Assembly: GCA_964502145.1 (NCBI GenBank)
Contig: CAZCVI010000002.1
Span: 62,001 to 126,000 of the forward strand
Reading direction: 5' to 3'
Length of the DNA: 64,000 bases
DNA from: CAZCVI01 sp964502145
GTDB taxonomy: Bacteria > Acidobacteriota > Aminicenantia > UBA2199
This document shows positions 35,269 to 44,736 of the stretch, one piece after another. Position 1 is the first letter of the stretch. Every line of letters begins with the position of its first letter. The translations under genes and the position numbers were made by a program. Under the pieces are notes generated by a model. That model ran no database searches. It saw nothing but the letters and a program-made list of their open reading frames with translations, and was not told where the DNA came from.

Positions 35269-36051
35269 TTACCGTCCAATAATGAACCCGTAGGGGTCTA
35301 CTTCTTCCCGTAAAATTTTTAATTCCAATTCGGACGGGGCTTGGGTTTCTTGAATCTCGGCGGCCCGCAATAGTTGGAAACCGCAGTTATTCTGCACATC
35401 TTGGAAGGTATAACCGGGATTCACGGAGATGACACGCATACGTTTGGATTGGGGTTCAAAGTCCATTACGGCCATGTTGGTGATGATGCGATAAGGCCCG
35501 GCACCGGGGGCTAAACCTGCTTTCTCGCGGGAATCTCCGCCTTGTAACCAACCGGGAGTGGTTAGAAAGTCTAATTTCTCGACGAAACGACGCTTATCCT
35601 GGGGGGTGATGACCAGCATACGCCAACAAAAAGAAGCAAAATCATTGGCACCGCCACTGCCAGGAAACCGGACCTGGGGGCGACTGTGATCGGTTCCAAC
35701 CATTGTGGAATTGAGATTGCCATACATATCGATCTGAGCTCCACCTAAGAAAGTGTAATCAATCATCCCACGAGCTCCTAATTCCATGATATCGGCCATA
35801 CTACCGGCTTTGGTGGCTTGGTAATAGGTGCGGGAATCACCGACAGTGATGGGCATTTCGGGGAGTATGGGGTCAATACCGCCAGCTTCGAACATGATGA
35901 CTAAGTGTGGCGCGGTGGTTTTTTGCGCGAACATGGCGGCGGCGCAGGGAGCACCGGTGCCAACTCCGACGATGGTGTTGTCTTCTAATTGACGCGCTGC
36001 GGCGATGATCATCATTTCCATTTCATTGTAATGGTTAGGGGTTGCTGCCAT
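35269..36051 (-). CDS. CoA-transferase subunit B (glutaconate CoA-transferase-like)
   Basis: 260 residues of the class I CoA-transferase beta fold. The likely catalytic glutamate is E55 in IMFEAGGIDPILP, at the site of the GctB active glutamate. Other family stretches are GVGTGAPCAAAMFA, YTFLGGAQIDMYGNLN, GSGGANDFASF and VSVNPGYTFQDVQ. It is the last gene of the catabolic operon, 11 bp after subunit A. It would move CoA between an acyl-CoA and a free acid product of the pathway; the actual acid cannot be read from the sequence. A partial copy lies at 22681-22869. Confidence 0.88.
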   Translation of the reverse strand: MAATPNHYNEMEMMIIAAARQLEDNTIVGVGTGAPCAAAMFAQKTTAPHLVIMFEAGGIDPILPEMPITVGDSRTYYQATKAGSMADIMELGARGMIDYTFLGGAQIDMYGNLNSTMVGTDHSRPQVRFPGSGGANDFASFCWRMLVITPQDKRRFVEKLDFLTTPGWLQGGDSREKAGLAPGAGPYRIITNMAVMDFEPQSKRMRVISVNPGYTFQDVQNNCGFQLLRAAEIQETQAPSELELKILREEVDPYGFIIGR

Positions 36052-36062
36052 GGGTCGCCTCC

Positions 36063-37058
36063 TTAGGGCTTGGGATGCATCAGGAACTCTTTGGCACGTA
36101 AGGCCTGGAGTTTGTGCAAACCACCGTTTTTCTCAATGTATTGGAAATGGTCTTCACAGGTATAAATATTCTTTTCTAAGAAAGCGGCAAATAAAGCGGG
36201 GTCTTTTTCGACGGTTAACCATTCTTTGAGGTGCTCTTCATCGGAGAAATATTCATAGGGCATATTGCCGGGATAACCGCCATAAGGAACCTCGCACACG
36301 GCATCCACTAAATAAAAAGGGATTTGGGTGGCGGAAGGGTCGTGGCGAATCTCGTCGTTGGAAATGAGACGCTCACAGGTAATGATGAGACGTTTGGAAG
36401 CACTGGCAAGTTCGATGTCAGCGACGGATATACCGCGAAAGCGACAATTGCCGTACATATCGGCTTCATGAACATGAATGACTGAAACATCGGGATATAG
36501 GGCGGGCAAGAGCACGACTTTTTTACCGGTGAATGGGCACTCTATTATTTTGGCGGCGCTGTATTTGAAGGTATCTGTGCCGATCAAACTACGCACGGGC
36601 ACAAATGAGGCGCCCATGGCGGCGGCTTTGAACCGGGCGGCGAGGGCATAGTTGGTCCATTCGGTGACTTGGACTGCGCCGCTCTCCATATAACGGCGGG
36701 CATTGGGGGAGAGGCCACGGGCTTCGAGGCCGATGATATAGGCACTATCTACCCGGTTGAAAGATTTCCCGGCACATAATATTTGGAAATCGTGGGTGGT
36801 GGTGTGCCCGGCAAAGGCTAAATTCTTTTTCTTTTGTCGGACTATCTCATGACAAGCGGCTAATGGGGTTCGGTTGGAACCAAAACCGCCGGTGACTAAG
36901 TAATCGCCATCTTGTACAAATTCGGCTATGGCTTCTTTTAAGCTTTTTAGCTTGTTGCGTTGACAGCCATTTTTGGTTCTGAAAAAAGCACGGGCAATAT
37001 CGGGATCAGGGTCTGTGAATAACACGCCTTGCCCTTCATCACTAATCTGAACACTCAT
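36063..37058 (-). CDS. CoA-transferase subunit A (glutaconate CoA-transferase-like)
   Basis: 331 residues with family motifs YLVTGGFGSNRTPLAACHEI, GHTTTHDFQILCAG and VHVHEADMYGNCRF. It forms a heteromeric enzyme with the subunit B gene directly downstream. It follows the molybdoenzyme large subunit gene, separated by a perfect 9-bp-stem hairpin at 37094-37125. Confidence 0.88.
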   Translation of the reverse strand: MSVQISDEGQGVLFTDPDPDIARAFFRTKNGCQRNKLKSLKEAIAEFVQDGDYLVTGGFGSNRTPLAACHEIVRQKKKNLAFAGHTTTHDFQILCAGKSFNRVDSAYIIGLEARGLSPNARRYMESGAVQVTEWTNYALAARFKAAAMGASFVPVRSLIGTDTFKYSAAKIIECPFTGKKVVLLPALYPDVSVIHVHEADMYGNCRFRGISVADIELASASKRLIITCERLISNDEIRHDPSATQIPFYLVDAVCEVPYGGYPGNMPYEYFSDEEHLKEWLTVEKDPALFAAFLEKNIYTCEDHFQYIEKNGGLHKLQALRAKEFLMHPKP

Positions 37059-37093
37059 TCATCCAACTCCTTTAGTAAAAGTTTTGCAGGGGT

Positions 37094-37125
37094 CCAGGGG
37101 GCAGTTTTTCAAAAGCGCCCCCTGG
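37094..37125 (-). repeat. Intercistronic hairpin
   Basis: A perfect 9-bp stem, CCAGGGGGC with GCCCCCTGG, between the molybdoenzyme gene stop and the CoA-transferase subunit A start. It belongs to the same hairpin type as 14267 and 41739 but lacks the CCGCCGGAGGCAT tail. Possible attenuation or mRNA processing site. Confidence 0.6.
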
Positions 37126-37130
37126 TCTTT

Positions 37131-39497
37131 TTATCTTTTTCTTTCTTCTTGAATCGCCATAGCTATTTTTTCAGCAGTAATAGGCATGGATTTAATACGA
37201 ATCCCTAAGGCATCGGCCACGGCATTGGCTACTATGGGGGCGGCGGGTATCATGGTGTGTTCTCCAATCCCACGTGCGCCAAAAGGTCCGTCAGGCTGGG
37301 GAACTTCAATGATAATGGGCACGATTTCATCGGGAATATCGAGAGCGGTGGGTATTTTATAATCGGTGAAATTGGGGTTTAACAACTTGCCTTTATCGTT
37401 GAAGCGCATATCTTCATATAATACGGTGGCGAGACCTTGCAGCAGTCCCCCTACGATTTGACCGCGTACTAAATCGGGATTAATGGCTTGGCCGGCATCG
37501 ACGGCCAGGACGACTTTGGGAATCCGTATTTTGCCGGTCTCTTTATCGATTTCTATACGAATAGCACTTGCTCCCACGGTATAATGAACCATGGGTTTGC
37601 CACCTTGGCCAGTCTCTGGATCACTGATGGCAGATGAGAATTCAGGCATAAACATGCCACGCCCAATCACGGGGCCACCACGCCACGTGCCATCCTCCAT
37701 TTTGATGCCGTCTATTATAAAGCTTTTTAACGGTAAATGGAATTCCGGTTCTTCCGAAGATTTGACTGCCGCGTCTTCCAGATAGAGGGCGGCGCGTTTT
37801 TTGTGCAGGGTTTTTTCGATCAGGTCGAAGATTTGGTCGCGGGCATCTTCGGCGGCGCGTTTCACGGCATTGCCGCAGCCCCAGGTAATATGGGAAGCGA
37901 CGGTTTGCCATTCATAGGGGTTGCGGTCGGTATCGGGTGATTCGACGCGGATGCGCTCAGGAGGGACACTTAATACTTCAGCGGCAATCTGGGCCATAGC
38001 GGTGAGGAACCCCTGGCCAATCTCCATGGCAGAAACGAGAATATTGAGACTGGCATCTTCATTGAACTTGAGAAAAGCAGATGAAGCGGCATTGGGGGGC
38101 ATGGCTGGGGCTTTCCAAAATAATGAAAAACCTTTGCCAATGGCGATATTGGGGTCTGGGGAAGTGAATTCTTTGTCCCATTCAATGGCTGCGGCGACTT
38201 GGTCGATAGCTGCTAATAAACCGTTGGGGTTCATCTTGCCACCGTAAGCCAGGGTATCGCCTTCACGGATGGCGTTCTTACGGCGGAAGGCTACGGCATC
38301 TATATTGAGTTTTTTGGCTATTTCATTGAATAGGGATTCGAGACCGAAGATAAACTCGGAATACCCGAACCCGCGGTAGGGTCCACCGGGGGGTAGGTTG
38401 GTATAGATACAGATGGAATCCATTTTAATATTGGGAATACGATAGGGGCCGGTAGCGGAGAGTCCAGCGGCATTGACGACATTGGCTCCGTATTCGACAT
38501 AGGCACCAGCATCCCAGTAGAGAACCTGTTCAAGGGCGGTGAGGGTGCCGTCGTTTTTAACGCCAACTTTTAGATGGGCATGGACACCTTGCCGTTGATA
38601 GGTGTTGTAGAACTCTTGTTCCCTGGACCATAACACTTTGACTGGGCTACCTTTGACCACTGTGGCCAACGCGGCAGCGAGTATTTCCATGGAGACGCCT
38701 GCTTTCCCACCAAAACCACCACCGACGGCGGGGCTGATGACGCGGACATCTTGATGGGTGAAGCCCAAGGGGGCGAGGGCCTGGGTAAATAAGTGCCGCT
38801 GGGTATGGGGGGACTGGGACGCGGTCCACAGGGTTAAACGCCCGGAATAATCCAATAGGCCAACGGCAGCATGAACTTCAATGGCACAGTGGGCATAACG
38901 GGGCACGACGTACTGATCTTCATAAACCAAATCGGCCTGGGCAAACCCTTTCTCCATATCGCCACGCCTGACTTTCCGAAAATGGGCGATGTTGGTATCT
39001 TTTTTTGGGAAGAACCAGGGCACGTGGACATAGTTTTCTAATTCGGGGTGAATGATGCTTTTGGGGTGCGCACCAATGGCATCAAAGACATTGAGTAATG
39101 GAACGAGTTCTTTATATTGAACATCGACCAAAGCAGCGGCTTTTTTAGCGGTGGCGGGGTCGCGGGCAATGACGGCGGCGACTTGTTCACCGATAAAACG
39201 GACGCGATCCTGGGCGAAAATGTAACGATCATGCATGTACAACCCAAACCGGAACGGAAACTCTTTGCCAGTGACAACGGACACAACTCCGGGCACTTGG
39301 GCTGCGCGGGAGGTATCGATTTTTTCAATCAAGGCATGGGCATAGGGACTCTCTACAATGGCGGCGAAGAGGAGATTGGGGCCGAACTCAATATCATCGA
39401 CAAAACGGGTGGCACCGGTAATTTTTTCCTTGCTGTCAATACGGGGGGTGGACTTCCCAATATATTTATAGTTATATTTTGAGTCTGGTTTACTCAC
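37131..39497 (-). CDS. Xanthine-dehydrogenase-family molybdopterin-binding subunit
   Basis: 788 residues from the GTG at 39497, five bases after GGGAGG, overlapping the end of the 2Fe-2S gene by 8 bp; the frame is open further upstream but that part lacks family likeness. The N-terminal half is the a/b hammerhead (GKSTPRIDSKEKITGATRFVDD). Molybdenum-cofactor motifs include VGGGFGGKAG, YRGFGYSEFIFGLE, EIGQGFLTAMAQIAAE and GARGIGEHTMIPAAPI. With the FAD and 2Fe-2S subunits it forms a heterotrimeric hydroxylase for an aromatic N-heterocycle or aldehyde. Substrate unknown. Confidence 0.92.
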   Translation of the reverse strand: MSKPDSKYNYKYIGKSTPRIDSKEKITGATRFVDDIEFGPNLLFAAIVESPYAHALIEKIDTSRAAQVPGVVSVVTGKEFPFRFGLYMHDRYIFAQDRVRFIGEQVAAVIARDPATAKKAAALVDVQYKELVPLLNVFDAIGAHPKSIIHPELENYVHVPWFFPKKDTNIAHFRKVRRGDMEKGFAQADLVYEDQYVVPRYAHCAIEVHAAVGLLDYSGRLTLWTASQSPHTQRHLFTQALAPLGFTHQDVRVISPAVGGGFGGKAGVSMEILAAALATVVKGSPVKVLWSREQEFYNTYQRQGVHAHLKVGVKNDGTLTALEQVLYWDAGAYVEYGANVVNAAGLSATGPYRIPNIKMDSICIYTNLPPGGPYRGFGYSEFIFGLESLFNEIAKKLNIDAVAFRRKNAIREGDTLAYGGKMNPNGLLAAIDQVAAAIEWDKEFTSPDPNIAIGKGFSLFWKAPAMPPNAASSAFLKFNEDASLNILVSAMEIGQGFLTAMAQIAAEVLSVPPERIRVESPDTDRNPYEWQTVASHITWGCGNAVKRAAEDARDQIFDLIEKTLHKKRAALYLEDAAVKSSEEPEFHLPLKSFIIDGIKMEDGTWRGGPVIGRGMFMPEFSSAISDPETGQGGKPMVHYTVGASAIRIEIDKETGKIRIPKVVLAVDAGQAINPDLVRGQIVGGLLQGLATVLYEDMRFNDKGKLLNPNFTDYKIPTALDIPDEIVPIIIEVPQPDGPFGARGIGEHTMIPAAPIVANAVADALGIRIKSMPITAEKIAMAIQEERKR

Positions 39498-39990
39498 GGT
39501 CACCTCCCTTCGTTTGTGGCGTAGATGTTTTGGTATTGGCAGCCACTGCTTTGATGGCCTCGATAATCGGTTCGTAGCCTGTGCAGCGGCACAGGTTCCC
39601 TGCCAGTGCGGCTTTGATCTCGTAGTCGCTGGGGTCGGGGTTGCGAAGTAGCAGGTCATCGGCGGCCAGGATCATGCCTGGAGCACAGTACCCGCATTGG
39701 AAAGCGTTTTTTTCAATGAACATTTCTTGCAGTGGCGTGAGCCCTTGGGCCATGAGACCTTCAATAGTAGTGACCTTTTGACCATTCACTTCAACAGCCA
39801 GGATGAGGCAGCTTTTTACTAAAAGGTCGTTTAGTTTGACGGTGCATGAGCCGCAATCACCCCGTTCGCAACCGGCTTTAGGACTGGTTATGCCGAGTTT
39901 ATAGCGTAATATATCGAGTAACGTCTCATTGGGTAAAACGGCTAAGCGTCGTTCTGCACCGTTTAATATAAATGTGATTTCATATAACAT
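39490..39990 (-). CDS. Xanthine-dehydrogenase-family 2Fe-2S subunit
   Basis: 166 residues from the ATG at 39990 (GGAG seven bases upstream), overlapping the FAD subunit end by 11 bp. The plant-type 2Fe-2S cluster cysteines are in GCERGDCGSCTV and a later C; the second cluster is in QCGYCAPG and NLCRCTGYEPI. It passes electrons from molybdenum to FAD. It is the middle gene of the three overlapping subunit genes. Confidence 0.93.
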   Translation of the reverse strand: MLYEITFILNGAERRLAVLPNETLLDILRYKLGITSPKAGCERGDCGSCTVKLNDLLVKSCLILAVEVNGQKVTTIEGLMAQGLTPLQEMFIEKNAFQCGYCAPGMILAADDLLLRNPDPSDYEIKAALAGNLCRCTGYEPIIEAIKAVAANTKTSTPQTKGGDRE

Positions 39991-40870
39991 GGCAATCTCC
40001 ATAAGCGGGGCCTGTGCCCTGGAACCGTAAGCGGGCGGTATGAAGGGCACGTTTGAGCATTACTTTAGCCATATGTAGCCGGTACTCTTTACTGGCGCGG
40101 ATATCGGTGATGGGGGTGATAGTCACGTCTACTAATTCTTGTGCGGCAGAGATTAAGGAGTCATCAATGACTTTTCCTTGTAACAGTGCCTCTATTTTTC
40201 TGGCGCGTACAGGCACGGGCGCGACTGCACCGAAGCTGACGCGGTAGTGATGGTCTGGCAGAACGAGCACGGCGACGATGACTTGCGCGAGGTCTTCGCC
40301 AGCATAACGACCGAGTTTGACAAAACAAGCGCCTTGGGGTAAAGCAGGAACAGGGAACGTGATGGCAGTGACGATTTCAGCGGCTTCTATAGCGGTGCGT
40401 CGCACGCCGGTGAACCATTGCTGTGCGGGAACGGTGCGTTGGCCATTGGGTCCGCAAAGCATAATTTGGGCATCATACACACAAATAACAGGGCCACTGT
40501 CCATACAAGGAACAGCGGAACAGATGTTCCCGGCGAGGGTGGCACGGTTACGGATGGCATGGGACGCCACCGCAACGGCCATTTCCTGGAGGAGCGGAAC
40601 ATGCTGGCGCACTACAGGGGATGCGATTACTTGACTGAAGGTGACAAGGGCCCCAATTCTTAAGGTGTTACCAGTAAACGTAATTTCGTTTAGTTCTTTT
40701 AACCCTTTGATATCCACCACGACATCGGGCGCTCTCATGCCCTCTTTGATTTCTGCAATCAAATCAGTACCCCCAGCCAGAATGGCAGCATTCCGGTGAG
40801 CAGTTAGCAGCGACACAGCTTCCTGCACACTTTGGGGCTTGAAATATAAGAACTCGTTAACAAAACTCAT
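39980..40870 (-). CDS. Xanthine-dehydrogenase-family FAD-binding subunit
   Basis: 296 residues from the ATG at 40870, with TTGAGG seven bases upstream; an open frame further upstream has no family likeness. FAD-binding motifs ILAGGTDLI and RATLAGNICSAVPCMDSGP are visible, then VRRTAIEAAEIVTAI. It starts 8 bp after the cyclase-family gene ends and overlaps the 2Fe-2S gene. Confidence 0.93.
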   Translation of the reverse strand: MSFVNEFLYFKPQSVQEAVSLLTAHRNAAILAGGTDLIAEIKEGMRAPDVVVDIKGLKELNEITFTGNTLRIGALVTFSQVIASPVVRQHVPLLQEMAVAVASHAIRNRATLAGNICSAVPCMDSGPVICVYDAQIMLCGPNGQRTVPAQQWFTGVRRTAIEAAEIVTAITFPVPALPQGACFVKLGRYAGEDLAQVIVAVLVLPDHHYRVSFGAVAPVPVRARKIEALLQGKVIDDSLISAAQELVDVTITPITDIRASKEYRLHMAKVMLKRALHTARLRFQGTGPAYGDCHVI

Positions 40871-40878
40871 GGTTAACC

Positions 40879-41703
40879 TCAATCTTTCCCCGGCATAAAG
40901 GCCACGATACGGCACATGGCGGATTCTAGCTCAATGCCTTTTAAGGGGAAACAGCCGATCCAGGTGCGGGTATTCTTTAATTTATTGATTTCGCCGCCGA
41001 GGTTTTCGGCATGGACAATGGTGTGCGGGAAAAGTTTAATATGCATGACTTGATAATACTCTTCGGGGGGGAAATATTGGTCCCATGAGGTGGCCCCGTA
41101 TTTCGATATTAAGAGGGCTTCGGCTTCGGCGAAACGTGCGGGGTGCCATTGCCGGATAATGGTGTTCATGGGATGGTCGGCACTGCCGCAGTCGACACCG
41201 ATCCACTTTAATTTCATATCAATAGCCCAGGTGTGAAAATCTTTGCCGGGTCCGGGGTGCTTGACAAAATAGCGCAGTTCATCGGCTTGGGGTTGGTTCC
41301 AGGCGTATCTATTGTAGCCGGTATTGATGATCAAGATATCGCCCTGCTTGACGGTTACTTTACTGGTGATCATGTCGGGTGTATACAGTTCATAGTCGTT
41401 GAGTTCAGCGGAAAGATCGACTACGGCAGCTTGGCCGATCCACTCGTTCATGGGCACTTTGCCAATGGCGCGGCCACAGGACCAGAAATGAATTTCACCA
41501 TCCATATGGGTGCCCACGTGGTTACTGGTGGTCATGATCTGTCCATTGGCGCCTTGTCCCATATGGGCACCGGCAATCCGTTTGAAGTACTGCAAACCCA
41601 TGGGCATGTAACTGGGCCATGGGGGAGTATGAATACTCAAATCCTGGGTCAAATCAAACACTTCCATGTGATCCATAAAATTTAAAAACTGTTCTAATTC
41701 CAT
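40879..41703 (-). CDS. Cyclase-family (kynurenine formamidase-like) hydrolase
   Basis: 274 residues with the metal-binding signature of this family, SNHVGTHMDGEIHF, and further GDILIINTGYN and IGVDCGSADHPMNT motifs. Known members hydrolyse N-formyl or cyclic amide bonds (formamidase, cyclic imide or isatin hydrolase). Here it may open a ring or cleave an amide made by the molybdoenzyme. It sits between the DUF1116 gene and the three molybdoenzyme genes in one operon. Confidence 0.88.
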   Translation of the reverse strand: MELEQFLNFMDHMEVFDLTQDLSIHTPPWPSYMPMGLQYFKRIAGAHMGQGANGQIMTTSNHVGTHMDGEIHFWSCGRAIGKVPMNEWIGQAAVVDLSAELNDYELYTPDMITSKVTVKQGDILIINTGYNRYAWNQPQADELRYFVKHPGPGKDFHTWAIDMKLKWIGVDCGSADHPMNTIIRQWHPARFAEAEALLISKYGATSWDQYFPPEEYYQVMHIKLFPHTIVHAENLGGEINKLKNTRTWIGCFPLKGIELESAMCRIVAFMPGKD

Positions 41704-41738
41704 ATATATCTCCTTAGTCTTTTATAAATAGTGGGGTT

Positions 41739-41772
41739 CCAAGGGGAGCCTCCCCTTGGCCGCCGGAGGCAT
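41739..41772 (-). repeat. Hairpin plus CCGCCGGAGGCAT intercistronic element
   Basis: A perfect 9-bp stem CCAAGGGGA with TCCCCTTGG, followed by CCGCCGGAGGCAT, 11 bp from the DUF1116 gene stop. It is the second copy of the element at 14267-14309. Confidence 0.75.
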
Positions 41773-41783
41773 CTTTAATCTTT

Positions 41784-43190
41784 TCATTTTTCCAGTGTTT
41801 GAGCCAGTCCAATATAGGCATTTCTAAAGGGTTCCATGGGGGCGCTAAGCACACCCGCCCCAATTTGTCCGATACCTGCTTCCTTGTGCGCCACACCAGT
41901 ATCAATAAAAGGCGTTAGATTCTTTTCCAGCACTTTTCGGACATCAATACCCGTGGGTGTGCCCCGGAAATTGAGATAGGGAATCTGGTACATGTTGTTT
42001 TCGGCCACAGTGATCTCGTACATCTGCAACGTGGTGTTCACCGCATCTCTGGCCGTGCCACCCACGAACTGCACGATGGCAGGACTTGCCGCAATGGCAA
42101 AACCACCCAGACCATTGGTCTCAGTAATGGCACTGTCGCCAATATCGGGGTTGGCATCGGCTTTGGTAAAGCCAGGAAAATAAAGGGCATCCGGCACAGG
42201 GGCAAGGCCAGTGAACCAACGATCGCGGGTGCCGGAAAGTTGCACGCCGAATTCGGTGCCATTGCGCGCCATCACAATGACGACACTGCTGTACTTCACA
42301 TCCCGTGCGGCATCCAACGAGACCTTACTGGCAGCCATGGACAGGTTCAAAAAAAAGTGGTCATTGCCATTAATAAACTCCAGAACCTTGATCATATTTT
42401 CTTTATTTTCTGAAGTACGAATAATAGCGGGCGTGATCAAACGATAGAACAACGACGTGGCAGCGCGGTTGCGGTTGTGTACCTCATCGCCCATGTGTAA
42501 TGCCTGGGCAATGATGGTTTTTAAATCGATCTTTCCCAAATAGCGGATGGCGGCTTTTAAAGTAGGAAAAAGCACCTGTTCCATCCACTTTAATTTTTCA
42601 ATCACAGCCGCACTATACGCACCGTAACGCAACACTTTCCCCAGCCCTTCATTCATGGTGCAAAACGCCACATTGCCGTGACGTTCATTTTTCACCACAA
42701 ACACGGGCATGGACGCGGACACAATCCCAGCCATCGGGCCTACAGTGGCGTGTTCATGGCAGGGAGCGTATTCAATTTCACCTGACGCGGCCAACTGTTC
42801 CGCTGCCGCGTCGTCTTTGGCCAGACCTTCATACTTCAGGGCCGCGATAATGCCACCGCGCATTGGGCCGCACATCTTTTCCCAGGTAATGGGCGGGCCC
42901 GCATGTAAAATCAGGTTTTTTTTCATGCCTGGAATCACCTTCAAGGCGATCTCCAGGTCCACCAGTATCGGTTGGCTGCTTAAAATCCGCTGACATACCT
43001 CCTGGTTTGCCGCATCCATTTTTTCTTTATGCTGTTCCAGCACCTCTTGCCACTGTGTTTCCACAGTCACCGGTGGTCGCCAGTCCACTTGGACCGTGGT
43101 CACCTTGTTTTGGAGCAGTGTCTCTTTAAACGACGTTAACCCGATATTCACTACCTTTAACTCCGTATCGAATAATATTTTTATACTCAT
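41784..43190 (-). CDS. DUF1116 (AllG/YlbE-like) protein
   Basis: 468 residues from the ATG at 43190, which overlaps the fdrA stop by 4 bp (ATGA). Family stretches are MRGGIIAALKYEGLA, CHEHATVGPMAGIVSASMPVF and NGTEFGVQLSGTRDRWF. In E. coli the counterpart AllG works with AllF (FdrA) and AllH as the oxamate carbamoyltransferase of anaerobic allantoin use. The gene pair fdrA-DUF1116 is kept here, but AllH and a carbamate kinase are not in the window. Confidence 0.85.
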   Translation of the reverse strand: MSIKILFDTELKVVNIGLTSFKETLLQNKVTTVQVDWRPPVTVETQWQEVLEQHKEKMDAANQEVCQRILSSQPILVDLEIALKVIPGMKKNLILHAGPPITWEKMCGPMRGGIIAALKYEGLAKDDAAAEQLAASGEIEYAPCHEHATVGPMAGIVSASMPVFVVKNERHGNVAFCTMNEGLGKVLRYGAYSAAVIEKLKWMEQVLFPTLKAAIRYLGKIDLKTIIAQALHMGDEVHNRNRAATSLFYRLITPAIIRTSENKENMIKVLEFINGNDHFFLNLSMAASKVSLDAARDVKYSSVVIVMARNGTEFGVQLSGTRDRWFTGLAPVPDALYFPGFTKADANPDIGDSAITETNGLGGFAIAASPAIVQFVGGTARDAVNTTLQMYEITVAENNMYQIPYLNFRGTPTGIDVRKVLEKNLTPFIDTGVAHKEAGIGQIGAGVLSAPMEPFRNAYIGLAQTLEK

Positions 43191-44719
43191 CGTATGACCT
43201 TTTCGCATAATCTGGTGGCATGGGCATTGGAAGCACACACAATACACCCTGCTTCCATTAGCGTTTTGATTACCAAATGGCGGTTCTGTGGGTCCGCGTC
43301 TGTACCCGTTACCGAACAAATCACCGGTAGTTCTCGATGTTGGGCACAGGCCATGGCTTTCGCTTCATAGAGCACGGGCATTAATTCTCCAAGCGGATTC
43401 ATATTCGCACCGTACCCTAACACCACATCCAGCAAGATAACGGCTGTTTCCGGGTCTTGCGCTTCTTGCAGAATACGCTGGTTCCGCGTCGAAAAATCGA
43501 TCATCGGATGCGGTTTCCCCACTGTAAAATTATCTTCCCCCAGGTCCATCACCGTGTGGTATTGGCTTTTCCACACATCACCCAGTAATTGGGCACCAGC
43601 GGTTGGGGCATTGGCGAAGAGATTGGGCAAACCCTTTAGAATCACCTGGGTTTCGCAACAAAACGTGCCCCCGGTGAATAGGGCGCGTAAATATTTCTGT
43701 TCCCCGTGCAGTTTTGCCTTGATAGCGTTCGCAAGCCCGGTTAAGTCCATGCCTGCACTCATATCCGCGTGAATCCCCACCAATGCCAGCCCCTTTTGCG
43801 CACCTTCAGTCAGGTCCGCTGCGGCGGTCATGCCATAGGCTTCCACCTCCTGGGCAGCCACGCCCAGAAACACGGCGACCACGGGTTTGGAGCACTCTTT
43901 AACCCGCTGCCCGATTTTAGCTAAAACCTCTGGGTGCGGGGGTTTGGAGATCAGCAGAATCGCCCTGGTTTGCTCGTCATGAGCCAGAGTTTCCAAGGCA
44001 TCCAAGAACATGATCCCGCCGACCTCTTGTTTCACATCCCGGCCCCCGGTGCCAATGGCCTGGGAAATACCGCCGCCGTGATTGGAGATCAGGCAGGTCA
44101 CCTCTTGTAGCCCGGTGCCTGCGGCGGCCACTATGCCGATATCGCCGCGTTTCACCGTGTTGGCAAAAGCCAATGGAATGCCGTTGATAATGGCTGTGCC
44201 GCAGTCCGGCCCCATCACCAGCAGACCGTGTTGGTGGGCGTATCGTTTTAATTCAAGCTCTTTTTCCAGCGGGACATTATCCGAAAAGATCATCACGTGC
44301 AAGCCTTTTTTCAAAGCGGCCATGGCTTCGGCAGCCGCGTATTTCCCTGCGACCGAGATCAGGACCAGGTTGGCGCCGGGCAAAACCTCTAACGCCCCTT
44401 CCAGACTGCGGGGGGCAAAGTCTGTGTCTTGGCGCTCTTTTTTGCGGATATTTTTTAATTGCTCCGCGACTTTCTGGAGAATGTCCTCGGCCATTTCTTC
44501 ATCTGCCACTTTAACGGCCACCAGCAGGTCCGAGTCTTCGGCATTTAGGAATAAATCAATGAGGAATCCCGAACCTTTTAAGAGCGCTTTATTTTCAGGA
44601 GTGCCCATCATAATGGCGGCGTCTAACACGCCTGCCAATTGATTGAGCTTATGGGTGGCAATCATCAGTGAAATGGAATCAAAGTATTCCCCTTTTTTGA
44701 TTAAGCCTTTAATGTGCAT
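43187..44719 (-). CDS. fdrA: FdrA/AllF-like acyl-CoA-synthetase-fold protein
   Basis: 510 residues with an ATP-citrate-lyase/succinyl-CoA-synthetase-like fold: GIVAAAGTGLQEVTCLISNHGGG, AIGTGGRDVK and ALFTGGTFCCE. As I recall E. coli FdrA is about 555 residues. Known role: subunit of oxamate carbamoyltransferase, releasing carbamoyl phosphate for ATP. In this operon the substrate may be a different carbamoyl or acyl compound. It overlaps the DUF1116 gene by 4 bp and follows the isochorismatase gene by 17 bp. Confidence 0.88.
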   Translation of the reverse strand: MHIKGLIKKGEYFDSISLMIATHKLNQLAGVLDAAIMMGTPENKALLKGSGFLIDLFLNAEDSDLLVAVKVADEEMAEDILQKVAEQLKNIRKKERQDTDFAPRSLEGALEVLPGANLVLISVAGKYAAAEAMAALKKGLHVMIFSDNVPLEKELELKRYAHQHGLLVMGPDCGTAIINGIPLAFANTVKRGDIGIVAAAGTGLQEVTCLISNHGGGISQAIGTGGRDVKQEVGGIMFLDALETLAHDEQTRAILLISKPPHPEVLAKIGQRVKECSKPVVAVFLGVAAQEVEAYGMTAAADLTEGAQKGLALVGIHADMSAGMDLTGLANAIKAKLHGEQKYLRALFTGGTFCCETQVILKGLPNLFANAPTAGAQLLGDVWKSQYHTVMDLGEDNFTVGKPHPMIDFSTRNQRILQEAQDPETAVILLDVVLGYGANMNPLGELMPVLYEAKAMACAQHRELPVICSVTGTDADPQNRHLVIKTLMEAGCIVCASNAHATRLCEKVIR

Positions 44720-44736
44720 GTGTGTTTCCTGTGAAA

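Noticed and set aside
39498..39659. Longer N-terminus for the molybdenum subunit
   Set aside because: The extra 54 residues have no family likeness and overlap the 2Fe-2S gene; GTG at 39497 has a strong ribosome-binding site.
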